This document shows, one piece after another, positions 33,994-42,454 of a DNA stretch of 64,000 nucleotides (the first letter of the stretch is position 1; the number at the start of each line of letters is the position of its first letter). This DNA comes from [Flexibacter] sp. ATCC 35208 (GTDB taxonomy: Bacteria > Bacteroidota > Bacteroidia > Chitinophagales > Chitinophagaceae). The notes under the pieces are model-generated. The model did not search any database and had not been told where the DNA came from. It saw nothing but the letters and a program-made list of their open reading frames with translations. The stretch is from NCBI RefSeq assembly GCF_001975825.1, contig NZ_MTKN01000039.1, positions 18,027 through 82,026 of the forward strand. The letters are read 5' to 3'. Both the position numbers and the translations under genes were made by a program.

Positions 33994-36217
33994 GCTCCAA
34001 CGTCTTCTTCATATCCTTCAACAAACTCATCACCGCATGTAACTGATCCCTCACCTGCTTCACCTCCAATATCTCCTGCCTCAACACCGTATCCCCCTGC
34101 CCATTATTCACCTCCTCCTGCCTCTTCTGATACATCGCCTCCAACTTCATATCCAACGTCTCAAACGCCTCCACAGTCGCCGGCGGCGCCGCCACTTTCT
34201 CCCCAGGCCGCTCTAACATTTCCAATATACAACTAAAATACGCCTGCAAATTATTACTCAACAACTTATACTCCGGCTGCTGAAACCTCACCCCATTATG
34301 CGTCGTCCCATAATTCGCCAACGCCGCTATATGCGAAACAATCGAATTATTCACCACCACAAAATGATACACCTGCGACCCATTCTTTTGCTTACTCTTC
34401 GGCTCTGACAGCATTCGCTGAAACGCCGACATCAGGTTCGCCGCACTCACATTCGAATCCTTCCTCGCCAACTTATAATCATTCACCACAAAAGGCTCCT
34501 GCGTATACATATGCATCACCTGCTCAAAATAATTCGCATTGCTCTTCACCATCTTTATCATATGACTCGGCAACGTATTCTTCTCCCAACTCGGCCACAA
34601 CAACAAATTCGCAAAGAACGCGATCGTTCCCCCAATCGTCGTATCCATTACTCTCCAACCTACATTATAAAAATGTGCAGGATGCAAAAAGTGTAACAGG
34701 AATATCACAAACGGCGTCACAAAAAACACACTCAATGTATACTGATGCGTCATAAAACTATACGCTCCCAGAATACACAGTAACATAAATATAAATATCA
34801 CTGTATTGTTCATCGTAAAGAACAGGATCACCGCCGCAAAGAGCGCCCCTGCCACTGTTCCGTATATCCTTTGATAACTACGGGCTTTCGTAATACTAAA
34901 ACCTGGTTTCAATATCACCACTATCGTCAGCAATATCCAGTAGATCCTGTCCAGGTGTAATAACTGACCGATTACATACCCCGTCACCGCCGCCAGACTT
35001 ACGCGCAAGGCATGCCTGAATATATGCGACTGAAAAGTCAGGTTATTAAAGAACGTCTCCGCATCATACTGCCCATGGTTCGTAAAGCTGGATAATTGTA
35101 ATCTCGGATCAATGATCTCATCCTTCACCCTTTCCAGCCTTGTAAGCCGGTGCAGGTTATAGATTCTTTGCGCCATATCCGCCAGGTTATGCAGGATATT
35201 TGACAGCACCAGCAATCGTGACCGCTCTTTTACTGTTGGTAAAGTTTTCCTGATATCATCCACAGCCGTCTGCACTTTTACAATCTCATACCGCAGGTTC
35301 GCCTTTGGCAAAGAACGTTGTCCGGCCGCTACTGCTTCGCCTATGATCTTCAACTCGCCTGCAAACTCTAATATCAGTGTATGGAATTTATCCAACACCC
35401 CCGCCCCGTCAAATGACTCATGCAAGGCATGGTAATCCGTCTGCGCCGCCATAATCTGCTCCTGCAGGTCCACCATATCGAGGAAGATCAGCACTAATGC
35501 CTTATTAATACTGGTAGTACCTTCCTGGTGAGAACGTCTTTTTAATAACAACTCTCTCACCGCTTCATGTTTCTCACTCACCACCACCTGCTGTGCCAGT
35601 ACATCTTTATAAATTTTTTCAATTTTATCACCAGCACCCTGCTCATAAAAACGCGCCCTTGCCAGTAAATAATCCGCCGTTTCCGTAATACACTCAGAGA
35701 GCATCTGTTGTACACTTAAATAAGGCCGTATCTGCCAGAGCAACAAGGCCAGGAGCCCATACCAAACCGCACCTAATAATATATAGAGGCTGTGAATGAC
35801 CGCTTCGTAGGGGGGCACCGCCTTTTCCCCCAGTATAGATACCATCACCAGCATACAGGCGATCCCAATATTCCCTCCTCTGTTACCATAAATAAGCAAC
35901 ATAGAGTTCATAAAACAACACGCCAGTATATAAAAGGTCATCAAAACCGGATACGGCATGATGAGCGAGGTAGTAATGGCTGTAAACCAGATGAAACCAA
36001 TGGCAATTAGCGTCCCGTTTCGCTTATGAATGGCAGTTCCCGGTACATCCGAGAGGGCAGTAGCTAGGGCGCCGAGTGAAATGACGATCCCGAGCGGGAG
36101 GTTGCCCAACATTGAGCAGACTACAGAAGGCACGACTACACTGATGGTAGTACGTAAACCGGTACTAAAATGATAGCTGTAGATGAAATTCCTGACTTCC
36201 TGGATCCAATGCCGCAT
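33983..36217 (-). CDS. FUSC-family membrane protein (YccS-like)
   Basis: The 744-residue inner-membrane protein has two membrane blocks separated by a long cytosolic helical region, the YccS/FUSC layout. The first block is at about 20-165 (ISVVVPSVVCSMLGNLPLGI, with LGALATALSDVPGTAIHKRN), the cytosolic part at about 170-400, and the second block at about 405-530 (ALRVSLAAVTGYVIGQLLHL, YWILLTIVVILKPGFSITKA, the latter a strong FUSC signature). A C-terminal cytosolic tail follows. Family members include aromatic-acid exporters such as AaeB; the substrate here is unknown. The gene ends at a shared hairpin with bshC. Its start at 36217 has the next upstream gene far away, so it has its own promoter. 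Confidence 0.88.
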   Translation of the reverse strand: MRHWIQEVRNFIYSYHFSTGLRTTISVVVPSVVCSMLGNLPLGIVISLGALATALSDVPGTAIHKRNGTLIAIGFIWFTAITTSLIMPYPVLMTFYILACCFMNSMLLIYGNRGGNIGIACMLVMVSILGEKAVPPYEAVIHSLYILLGAVWYGLLALLLWQIRPYLSVQQMLSECITETADYLLARARFYEQGAGDKIEKIYKDVLAQQVVVSEKHEAVRELLLKRRSHQEGTTSINKALVLIFLDMVDLQEQIMAAQTDYHALHESFDGAGVLDKFHTLILEFAGELKIIGEAVAAGQRSLPKANLRYEIVKVQTAVDDIRKTLPTVKERSRLLVLSNILHNLADMAQRIYNLHRLTRLERVKDEIIDPRLQLSSFTNHGQYDAETFFNNLTFQSHIFRHALRVSLAAVTGYVIGQLLHLDRIYWILLTIVVILKPGFSITKARSYQRIYGTVAGALFAAVILFFTMNNTVIFIFMLLCILGAYSFMTHQYTLSVFFVTPFVIFLLHFLHPAHFYNVGWRVMDTTIGGTIAFFANLLLWPSWEKNTLPSHMIKMVKSNANYFEQVMHMYTQEPFVVNDYKLARKDSNVSAANLMSAFQRMLSEPKSKQKNGSQVYHFVVVNNSIVSHIAALANYGTTHNGVRFQQPEYKLLSNNLQAYFSCILEMLERPGEKVAAPPATVEAFETLDMKLEAMYQKRQEEVNNGQGDTVLRQEILEVKQVRDQLHAVMSLLKDMKKTLEQNN

Positions 36218-36334
36218 GTAGAAATTAATATTTACAAAGATATGAATTCAAAGATTAAACCATTCTGGCTGGAATGGGAACGTCGGTTAAAAAGAAAGGG
36301 TTCTTTTCTTTAGGCCATTTAAAAGAGGTTTTTT

Positions 36335-36481
36335 TCAAAAAAACAGAAATTTCCCAGCTGCTGCAGGCCCATTTAGCTGCCAGATAAATCTTTCCTTCAC
36401 CACTGCAACTAACTCCTCCTCAATGGCGCCAGCAAAAAGAGCCTTCTTTCCCGCAGCCGCAGGCGATTTATAATTTTTCAT
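36335..36481 (-). CDS. Possible 48-residue small protein
   Basis: An ATG at 36479-36481 on the minus strand opens 48 codons ending in TGA at 36335-36337. The product starts MKNYKSPAAAGKKALFAG and contains a second related stretch (NGPAAAGKFLFF) at its C-terminus, so P-A-A-A-G-K occurs twice. The middle (AIEEELVAVVKERFIWQL) would form an amphipathic helix. It is upstream of the FUSC gene on the same strand, with 117 bases between. I recognise no family and see no strong ribosome binding site. It may be a chance frame. Confidence 0.25.
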   Translation of the reverse strand: MKNYKSPAAAGKKALFAGAIEEELVAVVKERFIWQLNGPAAAGKFLFF

Positions 36482-36733
36482 AAAATAGAAAAAATCCCTA
36501 ATTTGTGTCCCCTGTTAGTCTATACCATATCGGCTAACCCATCATTATATTCAACTAAAGCAATGATCTTCAGCAACCTGTCTGAAATTTATACACAACT
36601 GTGTATAATTAAATTTCCCCCGACATGTCTATCTATTATAAATTACTGCTTTCTTTGAACAAATAATGACCTGGAAACATAATTGTGCTGTGAATGGTTA
36701 AAATCTGATACGACAAATCAGAGAAATCATAGT

Positions 36734-36741
36734 TATCTTTG
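36734..36741 (+). promoter_or_regulatory. Candidate -7 element for smc
   Basis: TATCTTTG fits TAnnTTTG and ends 30 bases before the GTG start of smc. A purine-rich GAGGAG lies 5 bases before the start and supports the start choice. No clear -33 TTG was found. Confidence 0.4.
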
Positions 36742-36771
36742 ACGGCTTAAAAAAAACAAAGAGGAGCAATT

Positions 36772-39700
36772 GTGCGTTTAAAAACATTAGAAATCAAAGG
36801 CTTCAAAAGTTTTGCAGACAAGACTGTCTTACACTTCGACGAAGGTGTAACCGGGGTTATAGGCCCCAACGGCTGTGGCAAAAGTAATATTATCGACTCC
36901 ATCCGATGGGTTATCGGTGAGCATAAGATCTCCAATCTCCGCTCTGAAAACCAATCTGGCCTGGTGTTCAACGGCTCCAAAACCCGCTCTGCCAGCGGGA
37001 TGGCTGAAGTAAGCCTCACGTTTGAGAATACCCGCAATGTACTCCCTACTGAGTTTACAACCGTCACTATCACCCGCAAATTCTACAAGAACGGCGATTC
37101 CGAATACCGCCTCAATGACGTAGCCTGCCGACTCAAAGACATCCATAATCTCTTTATGGATACTGGTGTTAGTACCGACTCCTACGCCATTATCGAACTC
37201 GGAATGGTAGATGATATTATCAAAGATAAAGAGAACTCCCGCCGCCGCATGCTTGAGCAAGCCGCCGGTATCTCCATCTACAAAACCCGTAAAAAAGAAG
37301 CAAAATCCAAACTCGACGCCACCGAAGGGGATCTGAACCGTATTGAGGACCTGCTGTTTGAAATCAACAACAACCTCAAAACCCTCGAAGCCCAGGCCCG
37401 AAAAGCAGAACGCTTCTACGAAATCAAGAAAGAATACCGCGAAGTCTCTATAGAACTGGCCAAAGCAGCCCTCGAAGGCTTTAATGTCGAATTTAAAGAC
37501 CTCACCGACCAGCAACAAGCCGAATCAGACAAAAAACTGGCCCTGGAAGCCGACATCACCAAAGATGAAGCCTCCGTCGAAGAAGATAAACTCCACTTCG
37601 TAGCCAAAGAACGCGAACTCTCTGTCCTCCAAAAATCCTTCAACGAACTGGTAGCTACCATCCGTACCAAGGAAAACGACAAGAACCTCGCTACACAACA
37701 ACTCACTTACTTAAAGGAAAGAGAACGCAATATCAGCCACTTCCTCGCCAACGCCGAAGGACAGCTGCAAGGTCTCACCGAATCCATCGCCTTTACCGAA
37801 AACCAGGTTACAGAAGAACAGGACGTGTTCGACTCCCTCCAGGATCAACTGGAAGGCCTGCAGGACATGGTCGATGAGAAAAAGGAATCCTTTAACCAAA
37901 AGAAACTGGCCCTCGAAACCCTCCGCCGCGACCAGCAACAATGGCAACGCCAGCAGTTCGAGGCAGAGAAAAAAGTGGCCGTAGCCGATACTTCGGTGCA
38001 AAACCTGGTACGCAGCATCCAACAGCTGCAGGAAGAAAAAGCCAACCGCCAGCTGCAGATCACGCAACTGGAAGAAGAAAAGGCCTCCCTTCAGGATACC
38101 CTGCTGGATAGCAAAGCTGACCTGGAAGATATGGTCGCTTTCCAGGAAGAGACCAAAGGCAAGATCCTCAGCACCCAGGGCGAAATCGAAGGCCTCCGAG
38201 ATAAACTCGTGGATGAAAACCGTACCCTCGATCAGAAAAAGAACGAGTACGACCTGCTGAAATCGCTGGTAGACAGTCTGGAAGGCTACCCCGACAGTAT
38301 CAAATTCCTCAAGAAAAATACCGACTGGAACAATAAGGCACCTATCCTGAGCGATATCTTCTTCTGTCGTGAAGACTACCGCACCTGCGTGGAGAACCTG
38401 CTTGAACCTTACCTGAACTATTATGTAGTCAACAACGCCGCCGAAGCCATTCAGGCCATCAACCTCCTCGATGACAACAAAAAGGGTAAAGCCAACTTCT
38501 TTATCCTCGACCAGTTCCATCATCAGGGCGGTCAGCTCTTTACCCCACCCAATACCATCCCGGCACTGGATGTGGTAGAGATCGACGAACGTTACAAAGG
38601 TCTCGGCAACTACCTCCTGGGCAAAGTATTCATCGCTGACAATGTAACAGGTATCGAATGGGACCAGCTTGCTGATCAGGATGTACTCGTGATCGAAAAG
38701 AGCGGCCGCATCGTGCGTGGTAAATACAACATGAGCGGTGGTAGCGTGGGCGCTTTCGAAGGCAAGAAACTCGGTCGTGCCAAGAACCTCGAAAAACTGG
38801 ATGAAGAGATCCGTGCACTGGAAACCATCGTAGCTACCCTGCGTGAACAGATACAGGAAAAGCACAACCAGGTACTCGGCTTCAACACACAGCTGAATGA
38901 AAACAAGATCAATCAGCAGCGTGAAAAGATCAACCAGCTGAACAACCAGGTGTTTGGTCTCCAGAACAGGATCGAGAACTTCCGTCACCTGATTGATTCC
39001 GGCGATAAACGACTGGCCGAAATGCAGCAATCCCTGGAACAGAACCAGGAAAGCATAGCCGGTGTAAGAGAAGAACTGGAAGATCTGAACGAAAAGGTAC
39101 ACGCCCTGCACGACAACATTGTCAACGCAGAACGTGCTGCCAGCGACGCAGAGGCCCAGTTCAACCAGGCGAATGTACAGTTCAATAACCAGAACTTACA
39201 GCAAACCCGCCAGCAATCCAAAGTAGCGGCCCTGCGCCAGGAACTGGATTTCAAACGCAAACAACTGACCGATCTGCACAACCAGATCACCAGCAATAAA
39301 TCCCAACTGGAAGACGCCGTGGCCAACATCGCCGCTGCCGAAGACAAACTGGGCACTGCCGAAGATGGTCTCATAGAACTCTTCCGCCGCAAAGAAACAG
39401 AGGAGAAGGAACTGAACGAAAAAGACCAGGAATATTATAACTTCCGAAACCAGTTGCAGGAAAAAGAAACCAGTCTTCGTACCCGCACCCGTGCCCGTGA
39501 GGAACTGGACCGGCAGCTGACGGTGATCAAAGACAAGGTGAACGAACTGAAGTTACAACTGGCCTCCATGAAGGAGCGTTTAAGTGTAGAATTCAAGGTA
39601 AATCTTGACGAAATCATCGACGAACAACGTAGCTCAGTATTGCCGGCAGACGAATTGCAGGGAAGTGCAGAGCGATTGAAAAAGCGGCTGGAAAATATGG

Positions 39701-40302
39701 GCGAGATCAACCCTACGGCCATTGAAGCCTACCAGGAGATGAAAAAACGTTATGAGTTCATTCTGGAACAAAAGAATGACCTTGTGACCGCCAAAGAATC
39801 CCTGATGGCTACCATCCAGGAAGTAGAAGCGACCGCCAACCAGAAATTCCTCGAAACCTTTAACCAGGTGAAGGAAAACTTTGTTAGAGTATTTAAGGCG
39901 CTGTTTACAGAAGAAGACCAGTGTGACATGATCCTGAGTGATCCTGAAAACCTGGCAGACACAGGAATTGAAATTATCGCAAAACCGAAAGGAAAGCGTC
40001 CGGCAGCCATTACACAGCTGAGTGGGGGAGAGAAGACCCTGACGGCAACGGCACTGCTGTTTGCTATCTACCTGATCAAACCAGCCCCGTTCTGTATATT
40101 GGATGAGGTGGATGCGCCGCTGGATGATGCGAATGTTGGGAAGTTTACAAATATGATTCGTAAATTTTCGGATAATTCACAGTTCATCATTGTGACGCAT
40201 AATAAGCAGACAATGGCATCTGTGGATGTGATTTATGGAGTGACGATGCAGGAACCAGGGGTAAGTAAGCTTGTTCCTGTGGATTTCAGGAGTCTGAATT
40301 AG
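36772..40302 (+). CDS. smc: Chromosome segregation ATPase SMC
   Basis: The 1176-residue protein is a full-length bacterial SMC. The start codon is GTG, supported by GAGGAG 5 bases upstream and by the invariant beginning RLKTLEIKGFKSFADKT. Walker A GPNGCGKSN is at 31-39. Long coiled coils at about 165-500 and 680-1020 flank a hinge at about 505-670 (LEGYPDSIKFLKKN, then LGKVFIADNV). The C-terminal head has the ABC signature LSGGEKTLTATALLF from residue 1083 and Walker B FCILDEVDAPLDDANV. It dimerises and organises and segregates the chromosome with ScpA and ScpB, which are not encoded here. It stands alone, followed by a DUF4259 gene. Confidence 0.97.
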   Translation: MRLKTLEIKGFKSFADKTVLHFDEGVTGVIGPNGCGKSNIIDSIRWVIGEHKISNLRSENQSGLVFNGSKTRSASGMAEVSLTFENTRNVLPTEFTTVTITRKFYKNGDSEYRLNDVACRLKDIHNLFMDTGVSTDSYAIIELGMVDDIIKDKENSRRRMLEQAAGISIYKTRKKEAKSKLDATEGDLNRIEDLLFEINNNLKTLEAQARKAERFYEIKKEYREVSIELAKAALEGFNVEFKDLTDQQQAESDKKLALEADITKDEASVEEDKLHFVAKERELSVLQKSFNELVATIRTKENDKNLATQQLTYLKERERNISHFLANAEGQLQGLTESIAFTENQVTEEQDVFDSLQDQLEGLQDMVDEKKESFNQKKLALETLRRDQQQWQRQQFEAEKKVAVADTSVQNLVRSIQQLQEEKANRQLQITQLEEEKASLQDTLLDSKADLEDMVAFQEETKGKILSTQGEIEGLRDKLVDENRTLDQKKNEYDLLKSLVDSLEGYPDSIKFLKKNTDWNNKAPILSDIFFCREDYRTCVENLLEPYLNYYVVNNAAEAIQAINLLDDNKKGKANFFILDQFHHQGGQLFTPPNTIPALDVVEIDERYKGLGNYLLGKVFIADNVTGIEWDQLADQDVLVIEKSGRIVRGKYNMSGGSVGAFEGKKLGRAKNLEKLDEEIRALETIVATLREQIQEKHNQVLGFNTQLNENKINQQREKINQLNNQVFGLQNRIENFRHLIDSGDKRLAEMQQSLEQNQESIAGVREELEDLNEKVHALHDNIVNAERAASDAEAQFNQANVQFNNQNLQQTRQQSKVAALRQELDFKRKQLTDLHNQITSNKSQLEDAVANIAAAEDKLGTAEDGLIELFRRKETEEKELNEKDQEYYNFRNQLQEKETSLRTRTRAREELDRQLTVIKDKVNELKLQLASMKERLSVEFKVNLDEIIDEQRSSVLPADELQGSAERLKKRLENMGEINPTAIEAYQEMKKRYEFILEQKNDLVTAKESLMATIQEVEATANQKFLETFNQVKENFVRVFKALFTEEDQCDMILSDPENLADTGIEIIAKPKGKRPAAITQLSGGEKTLTATALLFAIYLIKPAPFCILDEVDAPLDDANVGKFTNMIRKFSDNSQFIIVTHNKQTMASVDVIYGVTMQEPGVSKLVPVDFRSLN

Positions 40303-40329
40303 AAGGAGAAATTGAAAGAGTAAGGTCTA

Positions 40330-40398
40330 TTAACTTTCAGATCTATCAACTTTTAGATCTCCTAACTTTTAGATTTCAGATCTCTGCACTAACTTTAC
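40330..40398 (+). repeat. Short degenerate repeats with CTAACTTTTAGATCT core
   Basis: The segment reads as consecutive variants of TAACTTTTAGATCT: TTAACTTTCAGATCT at 40330-40344, TCAACTTTTAGATCT at 40346-40360, CTAACTTTTAGATTTCAGATCT at 40362-40383, then CTAACTTTACG at 40389. It sits directly upstream of the DUF4259 gene and the last unit (TAACTTTA) is one base off the -7 consensus. Confidence 0.65.
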
Positions 40399-40425
40399 GC
40401 AACCAAACAAAAAACTTACATAGCT

Positions 40426-40821
40426 ATGGGCACATGGGGTACCAGAAATTTTGAAAATGATGGTTCACTAGACTGGGTATTTGAAATGATTGATGCTAAG
40501 GATGGAGGCTTGATCTCTGATACCTTGCAGTTCTCATTGAACAAAGACGGTCTCCTCGACACTTCTGAATGCGAAGACGCATTGGCAGCCGCTGAAACAG
40601 TAGCCGCGCTTACTGGTAAACCCAGTGAAGATTATCCTGAAACTCCACTGGAAAAGCTGGATTCTTTAAACGTTCTGGCTACCCTGGCATTGAGAAAACT
40701 GGCGGTTTCAGTGATTGAAAAGATCAAGCTGAATTCTGAAATGAAGCAGACATATACAGACAGTGGGGAGGTAGAAGCGTGGTTTGCTGTACAGGATGAG
40801 CTGATTAGAAGACTGAGCTAA
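40426..40821 (+). CDS. DUF4259 domain protein
   Basis: The 131-residue soluble protein begins MGTWGTRNFENDGSLDWVFE, the hallmark N-terminus of DUF4259 proteins, whose function is unknown. The remainder is helical with an Ala-rich middle (ECEDALAAAETVAALTG) and a conserved-looking end with SGEVEAWFAVQDELIRRL. No signal peptide or catalytic motif is visible. It follows smc by 123 bases but has its own repeat-rich upstream region and its own terminator, so it is probably an independent transcript. Confidence 0.82.
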   Translation: MGTWGTRNFENDGSLDWVFEMIDAKDGGLISDTLQFSLNKDGLLDTSECEDALAAAETVAALTGKPSEDYPETPLEKLDSLNVLATLALRKLAVSVIEKIKLNSEMKQTYTDSGEVEAWFAVQDELIRRLS

Positions 40822-40846
40822 TTACAACCTGCAAAATACCTAATTG

Positions 40847-40885
40847 AAAGCCTCCTGGATCCTAAATCCAGGAGGCTTTATCTAT
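40847..40885. terminator. Terminator hairpin after the DUF4259 gene
   Basis: AAAGCCTCCTGGAT and ATCCAGGAGGCTTT form a perfect 14-bp stem around CCTAA. It lies between the DUF4259 gene and the convergent nucleoside transporter gene (stop at 40938). Confidence 0.75.
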
Positions 40886-40937
40886 TTACGGTTAAAAGGA
40901 GTTAAATTCCTTAATCGAATATTTTAATTAAATTTTC

Positions 40938-42200
40938 TTAGATCAAAATCCCTGCTATCGTCGCTGACAAATAAGAAGCGAGCGTACCACAAAACAACGC
41001 CTTCATCCCCAACGCTGCCAAATCCCCTCTTCTCTCAGGCGCCAACACACCAATACCTCCGATCTGCATCCCTACACTACTAAAATTAGCAAATCCACAA
41101 ATCGCCACACTCACAATCAATAACCCCTTAGAAGACACCACTGGTATCGTCTTATCCGTCAAATGCTTAAACGCAATAAACTCATTTACCGTCAGCTTCT
41201 GTCCCAGCAAGGTCGCCACATTATTTACATCCCCATTCGGCACACCCATCGCCCACGCCACCGGATAAAACAATTTTCCAAAAATATAATTCAGACTCAA
41301 ATCAAATCCCGGATTGAAAATATGCCCGATCTTTAGCAACCCCCAGTCCAAAAACGCAATCAAAGCAATAAACCCAATGATCATGGCAATCACATTCATC
41401 GCAATCTTAAACCCATCACTTGCACCATGTGAAATCGCATCAATCACATTCACATAATGACTCTTCACATCCAGCTTCACAATCCCCATAGTCTGTGATT
41501 CCTCCGTTTCCGGAAACACAATCTTCGAAATCACCAACGCCCCCGGCGCCGCCATCAGACTCGCCGTGATCAGCATTGGTGCCAGGTCCATCCCCGCAGC
41601 CAATCCCATATTGGAATACACCACCAGGATCCCCCCCGCTATACACGCCAGACTACCACTCATCGATGCCAGCAACTCACTCTTGGTCATATATGGCAAA
41701 TAAGGACGGATCATTACCTGGGCTTCAATCTGCCCCACAAACGCACTCGCCACATTACTCAACGCCTCCGCACCACTCACACGCATGATCACATTCATCG
41801 CCCTGGCTATCACAGCCACAATCCGCTGCATAATACCAAAGTGATAAAATATCGCCACCAGCGAACACACTAAAATGATCGCAGCAGTCACATTGAACGC
41901 AAACACAAAACCACTCTGCGCATAATCACTGATCGTATCAGGGGTAGGTTTCACAGCAATACCTGCATACACAAAAGCCACTCCTTCACGGGCAAACTGC
42001 TCCAGCTTGCCCATCGCTTTCCCTAATAACTGAAAAAATCTGAAAACCGGTGGTACCTTGAATACCAGCAGGGCAATTATTATCTGCAGGCCAATACCAC
42101 TCAATACAAGACGGAAATTGATCTTCTTTTTGTTGTTGGAAAATAAGTAAGCAAGTCCCAGGATGAGTAAAATACCAAAAAGGCCCTGAAAACGTCCCAT
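40938..42200 (-). CDS. Concentrative nucleoside transporter (NupC/CNT family)
   Basis: The 420-residue inner-membrane protein follows the bacterial CNT plan of about eight helices plus two re-entrant hairpins. Landmarks are SAFVGQIEAQVMIRPYL (first hairpin, with the Gln and Glu that hold the nucleoside base and ribose in the Vibrio homologue), GALVISKIVFPETEES, and SVAICGFANFSSVGMQIGGI (second hairpin, with the Asn and Ser that bind the ribose). It takes up nucleosides with Na+ or H+. The gene is solitary; no nucleosidase or deaminase gene is adjacent. Start at the Met 420 codons before the stop gives a family-typical short N-terminus. Confidence 0.93.
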   Translation of the reverse strand: MGRFQGLFGILLILGLAYLFSNNKKKINFRLVLSGIGLQIIIALLVFKVPPVFRFFQLLGKAMGKLEQFAREGVAFVYAGIAVKPTPDTISDYAQSGFVFAFNVTAAIILVCSLVAIFYHFGIMQRIVAVIARAMNVIMRVSGAEALSNVASAFVGQIEAQVMIRPYLPYMTKSELLASMSGSLACIAGGILVVYSNMGLAAGMDLAPMLITASLMAAPGALVISKIVFPETEESQTMGIVKLDVKSHYVNVIDAISHGASDGFKIAMNVIAMIIGFIALIAFLDWGLLKIGHIFNPGFDLSLNYIFGKLFYPVAWAMGVPNGDVNNVATLLGQKLTVNEFIAFKHLTDKTIPVVSSKGLLIVSVAICGFANFSSVGMQIGGIGVLAPERRGDLAALGMKALFCGTLASYLSATIAGILI

Positions 42201-42454
42201 AAGCTAATTTAGATCTAGTAAGGAGCGAAGGTAAAAAACATTAGGGAAATATATAGGGGGATTTTGGTGCTAATTAAGTGGTTTACCCCAATAAAAAAGC
42301 TGATTTTGGTTGGGAATGAATGAAGTGGGGAATGAGTGTGATGTATAGAATTTAATTACATGTGATGGGGAGGGGATCCACTTTGCCCCCTATCAAAATT
42401 GCGCCTTATAAATATAATTTTATATCTAAATTGTCATTTCAATCGATTACATAA

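Larger units (their letters stand above)
36218..36771. other. Long intergenic region upstream of smc
   Basis: About 554 bases. It would hold the promoters of the divergent FUSC gene and smc. A possible 48-codon minus-strand ORF lies at 36335-36481. TATCTTTG at 36734-36741 is a plausible smc -7 element. Otherwise it is AT-rich with no repeat, RNA or further ORF that I can support. Confidence 0.45.

Noticed and set aside
33823..34236. 137-codon Ser/Pro/Thr-rich plus-strand frame
   Set aside because: It runs across the repeat array, the terminator hairpin and the antisense of the FUSC gene. The Ser/Pro/Thr bias is the mirror image of the FUSC C-terminal helix codons and the array.
37711..39111. 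466-codon open frame antisense to smc
   Set aside because: It lies entirely within the smc coding region, which has complete motifs on the other strand. Long antisense frames arise from the codon use of coiled-coil genes. Its composition (Phe, Val and Leu rich) is the usual mirror of Glu/Gln/Lys codons.
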